64,000 nt of DNA from Pseudodesulfovibrio nedwellii (GTDB taxonomy: Bacteria > Desulfobacterota > Desulfovibrionia > Desulfovibrionales > Desulfovibrionaceae): assembly GCF_027923765.1 (NCBI RefSeq), contig NZ_AP026709.1, positions 429,501-493,500 of the forward strand, given 5' to 3'. The position numbers and the translations under genes were made by a program. Shown here piece after piece: positions 37,162-46,449 of this stretch. How positions within the stretch are numbered: the first letter of the stretch is position 1; each line of letters opens with the position of its first letter. The notes below the pieces were generated by a model. That model was not told the origin of the DNA and did not search any database. It saw only the letters and a program-made list of their open reading frames with translations.

Positions 37162-37254
37162 ACGCCGTTGACGGAAAATCATTGTATAAGTATTGTTAAT
37201 TACTTTTAAGATTATCAGGATTGAACAATTGTATATCCACAGGAGGAATCTGGC

Positions 37255-38238
37255 ATGGCAACGAAGATTGGTTTGAATGGATTTGGACGGATTGGACGGT
37301 ATCTCGCTCGTCTGTTGGCGGAAGAGAATGATTTGGAATTGGTAGCCGTCAATGCTCGTGCTTCCAATGAGGACCTGGCCCATCTGCTCAAATATGATTC
37401 AGTGCATGGCCGTTTTCTCGATGTGGAACCCACGGCTGATGGGCTCATGGTTTGCGGAAAACCCGTTACTGTGACGCGTAATGCTCCCGGAGAATGGACT
37501 TGGGGTGACCTCGGTTGCGATATTGTGGTGGAGTCTACCGGTAAGTTCCGTGATCGTGAAAACTGCCAGAAGATGTTGGATTGTGGTGCCAAAAAAGTCA
37601 TTATTTCCGCACCTGGTCAGGATCCCGATGTCACCGTCGTCATGAGCGTCAATGACGAGGTTCTCAAGCCCGAACATAATATTATTTCCAACGCATCCTG
37701 TACGACTAACTGCCTGGCCCCTGTCGCCAAGGTGATCAATGACCTGTTTGGTATCAAGCACGGCATTATGAACACGGTACATTCCTACACCATGAGCCAG
37801 CGTGTGCTGGATGGTTCTCATAAGGATCTGCGTCGTGCTCGTGCCTGTGCGGTGAACATGGTGCCGACCACGACCGGTGCAGCCAAGGCCGTTGGTTTGG
37901 TTATTCCCGAGCTCAACGGTGTTCTGGACGGTATGGCCATTCGTGTACCTACGCCGAACGTTTCTTTGGTGGATCTTGTTTGCGAATTGAAAAAAGAAAC
38001 GACAGTTGAAGAAGTTAACGCAGCTCTCAAGGCTGCATCCAATGAATCCATGGGGTATACAGATGAACCCTTGGTTTCCGTGGACTTCATGGGATCAACA
38101 TTTGGTGGTGTCGTCGATTCTCAGCTTACCCGTGTTATGGGTGGGACTCAGCTTAAGCTGATCATTTGGTATGATAACGAAGCCGGTTTTACTAATCAGC
38201 TTTTGCGTTTGACCAAAAAGGTTGCTGGAATGTTGTAA
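37255..38238 (+). CDS. gap: Glyceraldehyde-3-phosphate dehydrogenase, variant NAD(P) site
   Basis: A 327-residue phosphorylating GAPDH of glycolysis and gluconeogenesis. The catalytic Cys149 is in SNASCTTNC and the partner His176 is in NTVHSYT. The Rossmann motif is GLNGFGRIGR. At the coenzyme site the usual Asn-Asp (VAINDL in E. coli) is Asn-Ala34-Arg35; that Asp normally holds the ribose of NAD, so NADP use is possible. The end also differs: WYDNEAGFTNQ where many have WYDNEWGYS. AGGAGG lies 7 nt before the ATG. Confidence 0.92.
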   Translation: MATKIGLNGFGRIGRYLARLLAEENDLELVAVNARASNEDLAHLLKYDSVHGRFLDVEPTADGLMVCGKPVTVTRNAPGEWTWGDLGCDIVVESTGKFRDRENCQKMLDCGAKKVIISAPGQDPDVTVVMSVNDEVLKPEHNIISNASCTTNCLAPVAKVINDLFGIKHGIMNTVHSYTMSQRVLDGSHKDLRRARACAVNMVPTTTGAAKAVGLVIPELNGVLDGMAIRVPTPNVSLVDLVCELKKETTVEEVNAALKAASNESMGYTDEPLVSVDFMGSTFGGVVDSQLTRVMGGTQLKLIIWYDNEAGFTNQLLRLTKKVAGML

Positions 38239-38260
38239 GCTCATCACGTTACAGAAATAG

Positions 38261-38295
38261 AGACCGTTCGGCTTTGAGTCGAACGGTCTTTTTTT
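38261..38295 (+). terminator. Rho-independent terminator after gap
   Basis: AGACCGTTCG pairs with CGAACGGTCT (10 bp) around a nine-base loop and is followed by TTTTTTT. Confidence 0.93.
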
Positions 38296-38464
38296 GGGGA
38301 GGTCAATGAGAACGTAAAGAGGAATAATATCTATTAAGGTAAAATAATAGGGCTTTCTTATATTATAAATTGTGTTAAGTTTATGTTTAGTTGTTCTTAT
38401 GTGAGGAGAAATACGATTGGTTTGCTGTTCTCTTTAAGTGAAAAAAATGACGGGAGATAGTGAG

Positions 38465-39724
38465 ATGAGTGGTGATCCCACGGTCGCTCAGGAACAAAAA
38501 CAATTGCTTGTTGTGAAACAGCCGATATTTGATCGAGATAAATCTGTTTGGGGATACAGATTTGTTGTGAATGACGTTATGGCTCGTGAGGGTGTCGAGC
38601 ATGATGGTAGTGATGTCGAATTGGTCGCTGAGCAAGTGGTTTCTATGTCAACGTGTGGTACGGGGTGCCCTATAGGGAAGAAGTTCTTCCTTTCGATAAC
38701 AGGGGAAAGCCCTATTGACCGCTCGGTGCTTCCGGAAAATTTGGATAATTGTATTGTCACCATGAGTGGCAAGGCCGTGAATGACGCGCAATGTTCGCAT
38801 CTTGCGGAGGCCATAGGTGATGGCGGGGGCTCGCTCGCTGTTGACTATGATGTCGAAGGAGATGTTCTTGAGTCTCTTCTCGAGAAGTGTGACATCGTCA
38901 AAGTGTCGATGGCAGACAAAAGGCCCGCTGAAATTGTTGCACTTCGTAAAAAATTCAAGGGTTTTCAGGGAAAGCTATTGGCTGCCAACATTGATGATTG
39001 GGAAACGTATGAAGGTGCTCGTGCCTTGGGTTTCAAATATTTTCAGGGTTCTTTTTTTGGGGTTCCCGAGCTCAAAGAGGCGGAAGGTCTGCAATCGACT
39101 TCTGTTGCCAAGCTACAGTTGTTGGGAGAGTTGAATAATCCTGATTGTGGGATGGAAGATTTGGCTTCGATAATAGCTTCTGATATTTCTTTGAGTTATC
39201 GTATCCTTCAGTACATTAACTCCGCTTCTTTTGGTTTTAGGACGCAGATAAAATCCATACAGCAGGCTGTCGCATTACTTGGTTTGAAAGAACTCAAGCA
39301 TTGGGCGACTGTTGTCGTTATGACCGACATAGACTCAACACCCAAAGGCGAGGAAGTGGCATACACGGCTTTGCATAGGGCTCGTTTCCTTTCTCGGTTT
39401 ACAGAGATGAGCAATGGAGTCAGTCAGCCATCTGAATCCATGTTTATGTTAGGCTTATTTTCCAAGTTGGATGCCTTGTTGTCGTTTCCTATGGAAAAGG
39501 CTCTTGAAAATATTCCTTTGGATAAAGAAATCATGGCAGGCCTATGCGGGGCAGCGAACGAGTATCGAGGGCTTATTCGTATGATGGAAGCGGTGGAAGC
39601 CGGTAATTGCGCTGTTGCCAGTAAGATTTTGAAGCGATATGATGTGAATTGTGCTGCGATGGCAACGGAATATATGAAGGCCGCAACATGGACATCACAA
39701 CAGTTAAGTGAAATGCAAAATTAA
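38465..39724 (+). CDS. HDOD-domain protein with degenerate EAL domain
   Basis: A 419-residue signalling protein of the YuxH type. The N-terminal half is EAL-like (KQPIFDRDKSVWGYRF), but the catalytic Glu (normally in GYELL) is replaced, so it should not hydrolyse cyclic di-GMP. The C-terminal half is an HDOD domain: LLGELNNPDCGMEDLASIIASD, then RILQYINSASFGF and QAVALLGLKELKHWA. HDOD proteins act as regulatory modules without known catalysis. I chose the ATG at 38465 (GGGAG 8 nt upstream) over earlier in-frame starts. Confidence 0.85.
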   Translation: MSGDPTVAQEQKQLLVVKQPIFDRDKSVWGYRFVVNDVMAREGVEHDGSDVELVAEQVVSMSTCGTGCPIGKKFFLSITGESPIDRSVLPENLDNCIVTMSGKAVNDAQCSHLAEAIGDGGGSLAVDYDVEGDVLESLLEKCDIVKVSMADKRPAEIVALRKKFKGFQGKLLAANIDDWETYEGARALGFKYFQGSFFGVPELKEAEGLQSTSVAKLQLLGELNNPDCGMEDLASIIASDISLSYRILQYINSASFGFRTQIKSIQQAVALLGLKELKHWATVVVMTDIDSTPKGEEVAYTALHRARFLSRFTEMSNGVSQPSESMFMLGLFSKLDALLSFPMEKALENIPLDKEIMAGLCGAANEYRGLIRMMEAVEAGNCAVASKILKRYDVNCAAMATEYMKAATWTSQQLSEMQN

Positions 39725-39735
39725 TAGATTTATAA

Positions 39736-39773
39736 AAAAAAGCCGGGAAGCAGATGCTTCCCGGCTTTTTTTT
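39736..39773. terminator. Bidirectional terminator between the HDOD gene and cimA
   Basis: AAAAAGCCGGGAAGC pairs with GCTTCCCGGCTTTTT around an AGAT loop, with A- and T-tracts on both sides. Confidence 0.95.
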
Positions 39774-39792
39774 ATTGTATTGTTAGGGCTGG

Positions 39793-41394
39793 TCAGGATT
39801 TTTTTGAACGCCGAGAGTCATCTTTGAAAAGCTTGTAATTAATGGCGTCGACGACGGCTTGCCAACTTGCTTCGATAATATTGTGGGAAACACCCATGGT
39901 GGTCCAGCGGTCAGTTTGGTCGCCAGTCTCCACCAGTACTCGAACAAAAGATGCCGTGCCGCCAGTATCGCGGACAGCACCGGATAAGACGCGTACTTTG
40001 AAGTCAAGCAGACGGATGGCACTTAGTTCGGGGTAGAAACGTTCAAGGCCTTTGCGTAAGGCACGGTCAAGGGCGTTAACCGGTCCCATGCCGGTGGCAG
40101 CGGTGTGTTCCTGTTGCCCTTTAACTTCAATGATGACAGTTGCCTCGGTGAAAGGTTCGGGATCTTCTTCGCGTTTAGCGTCAACCACGAAGAAGTTTTG
40201 GAAATGGAAGTAGTTGAGCGGCTTGCCCAAGGCTTCCTGCAAGATTAACTCAAAGGAAGCATCAGCCACGGAATATTCGTAGCCCATGCTTTCACGTTGT
40301 TTGAGTTCCTTGAGTAGCTTGTCCACGGTGGGGTCGTTTTTGCCAAGGTCGTAACCAAGCTCTTTGGCTTTGAACAGGATATTGGATTTACCCGCCTGAT
40401 CCGAAAGCAAAACGCGTTGTTCGTTACCAACTGATTTTGGCGGAATATGTTCGTAGGTTCTGGAATCCTTGAGGATAGCGGACACATGGATGCCGCCTTT
40501 ATGGGCAAAGGCTGAGGCACCAACAAAAGGTTGGCGCATGAAGGGGCGCAGGTTTCCGGTCTCACTGACGAAGTGGGATGTGTTCAAGAGCTTTGGCAGG
40601 TTGCTTTGCCCGATTGTTTTGATATCCATTTTGAGTTCAAGGTTGGGGATGACAGAGCAGAGGTTCGCATTACCGCACCGTTCTCCATAGCCATTGATGG
40701 TTCCCTGAACTTGTGTCGCGCCGAGCCGGACAGCTTCAAGGGAGTTGGCAACGGCGACTTCCGAGTCATTGTGGGCATGGATGCCTAGTTGGGCTTCAGG
40801 CAGGGCCTTTTGGACGGCCTCCATGGCTTTAGCTATTTGGGATGGAAGAGAGCCACCGTTGGTGTCACACAGGATGAGTCGTGCAGCTCCGGCTTCGTGA
40901 GCGGCCTGAATGGCCTGAATTGCATATTCCGGGTTGTGTTTGAAGCCGTCAAAGAAGTGCTCGGCATCAAAGATAACCTCGTCCACCCGTTCATTGAGAT
41001 AGCGGACGCTGTTGGAGATCAATTCAAGGTTGCGTTCCAGAGGAATACCAAGCGCAGTTGTTGCATGTAGGTCCCAGGATTTTCCGAAAATGGTTATGAC
41101 CGACGTGTTTGCGGCCAATAAGCCTGCGAGGTTGGGGTCATTTTCTGGAGTAGTCTTGGCGAAATGCGTCGAACCAAATGCCGTCAATTTGGCATTTGTA
41201 AAGGTATGTCCTTTGATTTTTTCAAAGAATTTTTGATCAGTTGGGTTGGCTCCGGGCCAGCCTCCCTCTATATAATGTATTCCCAAGTCGTCCAGCTTGT
41301 GGGCAATGCGGACCTTGTCTTGAGAAGTGAAATTCAGTTCCTCTGCTTGTGCTCCATCGCGTAAAGTCGTGTCATAAATAGTTACGTGTCTCAT
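39793..41394 (-). CDS. cimA: (R)-citramalate synthase
   Basis: Condenses pyruvate with acetyl-CoA to citramalate, the start of the threonine-independent route to 2-oxobutyrate and isoleucine. The 533-residue protein has the HMGL/IPMS catalytic barrel (YDTTLRDGAQAEELNFT, then IHAHNDSEVAVANS and NGYGERCGNANL) and the C-terminal LeuA dimerisation/regulatory domain. The longer size and the GAQAEE motif separate it from homocitrate and isopropylmalate synthases. lysC is 3 bases upstream on the same strand. Confidence 0.92.
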   Translation of the reverse strand: MRHVTIYDTTLRDGAQAEELNFTSQDKVRIAHKLDDLGIHYIEGGWPGANPTDQKFFEKIKGHTFTNAKLTAFGSTHFAKTTPENDPNLAGLLAANTSVITIFGKSWDLHATTALGIPLERNLELISNSVRYLNERVDEVIFDAEHFFDGFKHNPEYAIQAIQAAHEAGAARLILCDTNGGSLPSQIAKAMEAVQKALPEAQLGIHAHNDSEVAVANSLEAVRLGATQVQGTINGYGERCGNANLCSVIPNLELKMDIKTIGQSNLPKLLNTSHFVSETGNLRPFMRQPFVGASAFAHKGGIHVSAILKDSRTYEHIPPKSVGNEQRVLLSDQAGKSNILFKAKELGYDLGKNDPTVDKLLKELKQRESMGYEYSVADASFELILQEALGKPLNYFHFQNFFVVDAKREEDPEPFTEATVIIEVKGQQEHTAATGMGPVNALDRALRKGLERFYPELSAIRLLDFKVRVLSGAVRDTGGTASFVRVLVETGDQTDRWTTMGVSHNIIEASWQAVVDAINYKLFKDDSRRSKKS

Positions 41395-41397
41395 TGG

Positions 41398-42627
41398 TTA
41401 CTCTATGTGTTTGCCTTCCTCCAAGCTGAAGGCTTTATGGAGTGTGCGTACGGCCAGTTCGGTGTACTTATCGTCGATCAGGCAGGTGACCTTGATCTCG
41501 GATGTGCTGATCATCAGGATGTTTACGTTCTCATCGGCAAGCGCTTGGAATGCCCGTGAGGCGACTCCAGAGTGATTTCGCATGCCGACGCCGATAATCG
41601 AGATTTTTGAGACGTTAAGGTTATGTGTTAGCTCTTCGTAACCTATTTCATATTGGAGTTTGGAGAGAGTCTTGAGGGTTGCATCCACATCTGAACGTGG
41701 AACGGTGAAAGTCATGTCGGTCAAGCCGTCTTTACTCGGATTCTGGACAATCATATCAACAAGAATTTTTTGTTCGGCCAAGGGGGAGAAAATTTGTGCG
41801 GACACACCGGGGTTATCCTGAACGTGTACCAGCGTGATCTGAGCCTGATCCTTGTCGTATGCGATTCCGGAAACGAGAACGGATTCCATGATTTCATCCT
41901 CCTGAGTGACTATAGTGCCCGGCTCATCGGAAAAAGTGGAGCGGACATGAACTGTTACATTATATTTTTTGGCAAATTCAACGGAACGGATCTGGAGTAC
42001 TTTGGCGCCCATGCTGGCCATTTCCAACATTTCATCATAGGCAATCTTATCGATTTTCCGTGCATCCGTGCACATGTTCGGGTCAGTAGTGAATACACCC
42101 GGAACATCGGTGTAAATTTCGCAAACATCAGCATCAATGGCGGCAGCCAGAGCCACAGCTGAGGTGTCGGAGCCGCCTCGACCGAGAGTGGTGATGCGCA
42201 TATCGTCATCACATCCCTGAAAGCCAGCCATGACCAATATGTCATACTCTTGGAGCATCGCTTTGAGTTTTTGCTCATCAATATCCACGATGCGGGCTTT
42301 TCCATGGGCTCCGTTGGTTTTGACAGGAGCCTGGAAGCCTAAGACAGAGCGGCATTTGACGCCCTGTTGCTTGAGTAGCATTGCAAAGAGTGCGCTTGAG
42401 ACCTGTTCGCCGGTCGAGACGAGGGAATCTACTTCTGCCGGGTCGGGAGTGTCTGTCCATTCTTTAGCGAGGTCGAGGAGTCTGTTGGTTTCACCGGACA
42501 TGGCCGAGAGAACCACGATGACTTTATTCCCTTCACGATAAGGGCGAAGGACTTTTTGCATGACCTGACGTTGGCATTCAAGGTTGCGGACCGAAGTGCC
42601 GCCAAATTTCTGTACGACGATGTTCAT
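41398..42627 (-). CDS. lysC: Aspartate kinase
   Basis: The 409-residue enzyme phosphorylates aspartate, the first step towards lysine, threonine and methionine. The kinase domain begins with VQKFGGTSV and has LGRGGSDTSAVALAAAIDADVCEIYTDV (partial match quoted by its ends, Gly-Arg-Gly-Gly-Ser-Asp); two C-terminal ACT domains (about residues 265-400) carry feedback regulation. The size fits the monofunctional type. It sits upstream of cimA, placing aspartate-family and isoleucine control in one unit. Confidence 0.95.
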   Translation of the reverse strand: MNIVVQKFGGTSVRNLECQRQVMQKVLRPYREGNKVIVVLSAMSGETNRLLDLAKEWTDTPDPAEVDSLVSTGEQVSSALFAMLLKQQGVKCRSVLGFQAPVKTNGAHGKARIVDIDEQKLKAMLQEYDILVMAGFQGCDDDMRITTLGRGGSDTSAVALAAAIDADVCEIYTDVPGVFTTDPNMCTDARKIDKIAYDEMLEMASMGAKVLQIRSVEFAKKYNVTVHVRSTFSDEPGTIVTQEDEIMESVLVSGIAYDKDQAQITLVHVQDNPGVSAQIFSPLAEQKILVDMIVQNPSKDGLTDMTFTVPRSDVDATLKTLSKLQYEIGYEELTHNLNVSKISIIGVGMRNHSGVASRAFQALADENVNILMISTSEIKVTCLIDDKYTELAVRTLHKAFSLEEGKHIE

Positions 42628-42646
42628 AATGCGTTCTGCTTTGTCT

Positions 42647-43132
42647 CTATTGCTGTTCTCTTTTCTGTGCCACGGCTTTGACTATTTTTGATGCCGTTTC
42701 ACCCATTGCACGGAGTTTTAGATTTCGTCCGGTTTTTGAAGGGGACCATTGGAAAAATAGAGCCTCTTCGGGCCAGAGTTCACGGTCAAGGAATTGAATC
42801 CATTCAATGATCGTGATGGTTTCCGGGTCTTCCAACTGTTCAAACAGGGAGTCATCCGGAGGCATTCCTTCCAATCTGTACAAATCAAAGTGCGCCACGG
42901 GCGGTGTCGTGGGGTACAGATTGAAAATATTGAAACTCGGGCTGGAAACTTCCGCCATTTCCGAGCCAGGCAGGGATTCCACGAATCCTCTGACCACCGT
43001 GGTTTTGCCTGAACCGAGGTCGCCTTGCAAGAGTAATGAGGGGGGATTGGGGACTTTTTTTATGGCATTTGCCAAAAATATGCCCAAATCAAGGGTCGCT
43101 TCCGTGTCTGGGAGGTAGATTTCTACATCCAT
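42647..43132 (-). CDS. tsaE: tRNA threonylcarbamoyladenosine biosynthesis ATPase TsaE
   Basis: TsaE is the ATPase that works with TsaB and TsaD to install threonylcarbamoyl-adenosine 37 in tRNA. The 161-residue protein has the P-loop LQGDLGSGKTTVVRGF, the VSSPSFNIFNLY segment and HFDLYRL, the family metal and switch residues. I chose the ATG at 43132 over the in-frame TTG at 43144. It follows the CBS-protein gene by 13 bases and precedes lysC. Confidence 0.93.
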   Translation of the reverse strand: MDVEIYLPDTEATLDLGIFLANAIKKVPNPPSLLLQGDLGSGKTTVVRGFVESLPGSEMAEVSSPSFNIFNLYPTTPPVAHFDLYRLEGMPPDDSLFEQLEDPETITIIEWIQFLDRELWPEEALFFQWSPSKTGRNLKLRAMGETASKIVKAVAQKREQQ

Positions 43133-43145
43133 GTAAATTCCCAAG

Positions 43146-43595
43146 CTATGCCTTCAAGAGTGTTTTAAGGACGTCTTCTTTGCCGACAACGCCAACGAGT
43201 TTTTCGTTTTCGATGACCGGCAGGGTATAGAGCTTTTCGTTGGCCATCATAGTGGCAATATCTTCGATAGTTGTCTCAGGGGAGATGAATGTGGGAGCCG
43301 GCGTCATGGCTTCAGCGACTTTGGTTGCTGAAATTTTTGTCATTTCTCGTTCCAGTTCTTCATGAGAGGAAAGCGGAAAAACTCCGTCGAGTAGCGTGAA
43401 GAAGGAGGGCAGGGTTATCTTTTTTTGTTGTGCCACAAGGTCGGCCTGGCAGAGTACACCAACAACCGCACCGTCTTCTACGACGGGGGCGCCGTTGATT
43501 TTGTTTTCCAACAAGGCTTTGGCTGCTGTGGCTATTTCGGTGTCAGGGGTCAGAGTGATGCATTCCGTGGTCATGATGTCTTTGGCTGTCAGCAT
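43146..43595 (-). CDS. CBS-domain-pair protein
   Basis: A 149-residue protein made of two CBS domains (about residues 1-60 and 80-149), with the start MLTAKDIMTTECITLTPDTEI and the second repeat VAEAMTPAPTFISPETTIEDI. Such Bateman modules bind adenosine nucleotides and sense energy state. No effector domain is present. Its start overlaps the end of nnr by seven bases. Confidence 0.9.
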   Translation of the reverse strand: MLTAKDIMTTECITLTPDTEIATAAKALLENKINGAPVVEDGAVVGVLCQADLVAQQKKITLPSFFTLLDGVFPLSSHEELEREMTKISATKVAEAMTPAPTFISPETTIEDIATMMANEKLYTLPVIENEKLVGVVGKEDVLKTLLKA

Positions 43596-45139
43596 GGTGA
43601 GTACTCCTCGTTAGTTGGTGTTGCCACAACAGGCAACATATGCGCGATCTCGGAAGGGAGGTTGCCGCGCAGGGGAAATTCTTCATTTAAGGCGTTGCCG
43701 GCCAGACCGTGCCAATACACACCGAGACAGGCCGCCTGCATTGGGGGTATGTTTTGAGCCATGAGCGAACCGATAACACCTGAAAGGACGTCACCTGATC
43801 CGCCTACGGCCAGATTGGGTTCAGAAAACGGACTGAGACAGGTCAAGTCACTATCGGATACCACTGTTCCGGCTCCTTTCAGGACCAATGTGGCGTCAGA
43901 AATTTTGGAAAAAGAGCGTACTGCCTGCAATCTGTCTGCCTGGATGGCTGCCGATTGAGTTTTGAGTAATCGGGCCATTTCGCCGGGGTGAGGCGTCAGT
44001 ACGGTTTGTTCCGGGAGCGCGTCGAGTAATTCCGAGGATTGCGCTATTGTGAATAGTGCATCGGCATCCAGAACAAGAGGGCGTGTGCATCCTTTGATGA
44101 ATGCATTGATAAACGCCTGTGTTTCGAGCGTTCTCCCTATGCCCGGTCCGAGAACGACGGTGTCGAATCTAGTTAATTCTTTAAGCAGGGGGTTCGCCAT
44201 TCCCTGTTCCCATATCGAGTCTGAGTTTAAAGGTAAGGTCATGATATCTGGTCTTCCGCATTTAACGGAATCCGATAATCCAGCGGGACAGGCTATGGTT
44301 ACCAATCCGGCACCGCTCCGTAGTGCTCCCAGAGCAGCTAGGTGAGGTGCGCCAGTCAGTCCCTGACTGCCTCCGACGATCAAGACGTGTCCAGCCTTGC
44401 CTTTGTGCATGGTCGGAGCGGTTTGGGGAATCAGGTTCATGATTTCCCCGGTGATGAGATGATGATCAACACCATATTCATTCTGTATTTTCAACGGTAT
44501 GCCGATGGGGCAGACGTGAATGGTGCCAACGAAATTTTCTGCTTCGGGCATGACGAGTCCGAGCTTTGGAGCTTCGAATGTGGCTGTTGCATCCGCCATG
44601 ACAGCTTCGGGCTGGGGCATACCGGTTAAACCGTTCAATCCAGAAGGAATGTCTACGGCCAGAACAAACGCCCGTTCACCAAGTCTATTTATGGTCTTAA
44701 TCAACGCAAGGTAATCGTGTCGGAGATCACCGGAAAAGCCGGTACCCAGTAGCGAGTCGATAATGATATCTGGCTGTGGGAGGCCGTTTACATCAGTTGT
44801 GGCAAGATGTTTGAGTGGAATGTCGAGTTTTTGAGCCCACAAGAGATTGGTGCGAGTTTCACCCCGATATTTCTTTTTTGGTTTGGTGTGAAAAACAGTT
44901 ATGTTCGCACCAAGGTCCGTCAGGTGACGCGCGATTGCCAATCCGTCTCCGCCGTTGTTGCCGGAGCCGACAAAGCAAGAAATATCCGCTCCATCCACGG
45001 ATCCGTATTCTTCAATTATAACGTTGACGGCTTCGTGGCTGGCGGATTCCATGAGTGTGATGCCGGGGATGCCAATGGAATCAATGGTTTCCCGGTCCCA
45101 GATGACCATTTCGGCCGGAGTCGGAAGGGGCAACAGCAT
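43589..45139 (-). CDS. nnr: Bifunctional NAD(P)H-hydrate repair enzyme
   Basis: Repairs hydrated NADH and NADPH: the N-terminal domain (about residues 1-215) is the epimerase, with FVGSGNNGGDGLAIARHL; the C-terminal domain (about 225-510) is the ADP/ATP-dependent dehydratase of ribokinase fold, with HKGKAGHVLIVGGSQGLTGA, TPHPGEMARLL and the catalytic GGSGDVLSG. The length of 516 is typical. The start at 45139 has GGGAG 5 nt upstream. acpS is upstream and the CBS gene overlaps its end. Confidence 0.94.
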   Translation of the reverse strand: MLLPLPTPAEMVIWDRETIDSIGIPGITLMESASHEAVNVIIEEYGSVDGADISCFVGSGNNGGDGLAIARHLTDLGANITVFHTKPKKKYRGETRTNLLWAQKLDIPLKHLATTDVNGLPQPDIIIDSLLGTGFSGDLRHDYLALIKTINRLGERAFVLAVDIPSGLNGLTGMPQPEAVMADATATFEAPKLGLVMPEAENFVGTIHVCPIGIPLKIQNEYGVDHHLITGEIMNLIPQTAPTMHKGKAGHVLIVGGSQGLTGAPHLAALGALRSGAGLVTIACPAGLSDSVKCGRPDIMTLPLNSDSIWEQGMANPLLKELTRFDTVVLGPGIGRTLETQAFINAFIKGCTRPLVLDADALFTIAQSSELLDALPEQTVLTPHPGEMARLLKTQSAAIQADRLQAVRSFSKISDATLVLKGAGTVVSDSDLTCLSPFSEPNLAVGGSGDVLSGVIGSLMAQNIPPMQAACLGVYWHGLAGNALNEEFPLRGNLPSEIAHMLPVVATPTNEEYSPC

Positions 45140-45166
45140 GCAATCTCCCAAGTTAGTTATATGAAT

Positions 45167-45541
45167 CTAGCCTTCCAATATCACGGTGGCACCAGCGGTG
45201 TCACGGGAATGAGTCAAGGATATGTGTGCGGCGGTGATACCCTGTCTTTTGCATTCTTCAAGACCGTTATGCAAAAAAGAGATTTCCGGTTTGCCGCTTG
45301 GCGCGTGGAGTATTTCAATGCATTTGAAATGAATGCCCTGGGCAAATCCTGTTCCCAACGCCTTGACTGCTGCCTCCTTGCCGGCAAACAACGCGGCCAG
45401 ACGTTTGGTTGGATGAATCTTGGGTAATTGTTCGGTCTCGCGGTCTGTCAAAATCCGGTGAGCGAATTTCATACCGTACCGGTCCCACAGTTCTTCAATG
45501 CGGTCCAGTTCAGCGAGGTCTATGCCGATGCCTTTGATCAT
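45167..45541 (-). CDS. acpS: Holo-[acyl-carrier-protein] synthase
   Basis: Transfers phosphopantetheine from CoA to acyl carrier protein. The 124-residue protein begins with IKGIGIDLAELDRIEELWDRYG (Asp and Glu bind magnesium) and has LAALFAGKEAAVKALGTG, the CoA-binding motif. Length is normal. It lies two bases downstream of pdxJ on the same strand, an arrangement common in bacteria. Confidence 0.95.
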   Translation of the reverse strand: MIKGIGIDLAELDRIEELWDRYGMKFAHRILTDRETEQLPKIHPTKRLAALFAGKEAAVKALGTGFAQGIHFKCIEILHAPSGKPEISFLHNGLEECKRQGITAAHISLTHSRDTAGATVILEG

Positions 45542-45543
45542 GG

Positions 45544-46269
45544 TTAGTCCGCAAAGGTCCTGACAAGGTTAGCCATGTCGCGCACGGCTTGATCAAGGCC
45601 TATGAAAATGGCGCGGGCCATGATGGAATGTCCGATGGAGTATTCCGTGATGCCGGGAACATCTTTGAAGTTTAGGATATTTCGATAATTGAGGCCGTGA
45701 CCCAGATTGACCTTGAGGCCGATGTCAGTGGCCAGGGCAACACCTTTGAGAATCTTTTCCAATTCATCGTTGCGCGCATCAATTTCTTTGGCGTCCGCAT
45801 AGTGGCCGGTGTGGATTTCAATATATTCTGCACCAGTGGCCTGCGCCGCTTGAATCTGCTTGGGGTCGGCGTCGATAAACAGGCTGGAACGGATGCCCTT
45901 GGCGTGAATTGGGGCAAGAAAATCTCGCAATTCATCTTCTCGACCAATGCAGTTTAATCCGCCTTCTGTGGTTAATTCCTGTCGTTTTTCAGGCACCATA
46001 CAGACCATTTCAGGTTCTATATTCAAGGCAATGGATTGCATTTCTTTTGTGGCAGCCATTTCTAGATGCAAACGAGTGTTACATGTCTGTTTAATAAGTT
46101 CTACATCTCTGTCTTGAATGTGGCGACGATCTTCGCGAAGATGGACAATGATTCCAGTCGCTCCCGCCATTTCAGCCATATAGGCGGCGGTGACTGGTTC
46201 TGGCTCTATGCCCATTCTGGCCTGACGCAGAGTAGCCACATGATCAACGTTGACAACGAGTACCGGCAT
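45544..46269 (-). CDS. pdxJ: Pyridoxine 5'-phosphate synthase
   Basis: Closes the pyridine ring of vitamin B6 from 3-amino-2-oxopropyl phosphate and deoxyxylulose phosphate. The 241-residue barrel protein begins [15 protein letters not shown] and has the family motifs [10 protein letters not shown] (here [12 protein letters not shown]), [10 protein letters not shown] and [12 protein letters not shown] chose the ATG at 46269 because GGAGG lies 8 nt upstream and homology starts there. PLP is needed by MetY in the same window. Confidence 0.95.
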   Translation of the reverse strand: MPVLVVNVDHVATLRQARMGIEPEPVTAAYMAEMAGATGIIVHLREDRRHIQDRDVELIKQTCNTRLHLEMAATKEMQSIALNIEPEMVCMVPEKRQELTTEGGLNCIGREDELRDFLAPIHAKGIRSSLFIDADPKQIQAAQATGAEYIEIHTGHYADAKEIDARNDELEKILKGVALATDIGLKVNLGHGLNYRNILNFKDVPGITEYSIGHSIMARAIFIGLDQAVRDMANLVRTFAD

Positions 46270-46449
46270 TATTATTTCCTCCGAGCATTGCAATAAAGTG
46301 ATATCCTCAAATATTAAGCCTTCTTGATTTGAATGGCAATAGTTGAGACAATCGGTTATCAATTTATGATTCTATTGACATGAAAACGGGCCTGAGGGTA
46401 TCGCCTTGGCCTGTTATTGATTTGAAATACCATTGGGAGCTGTATTGCT

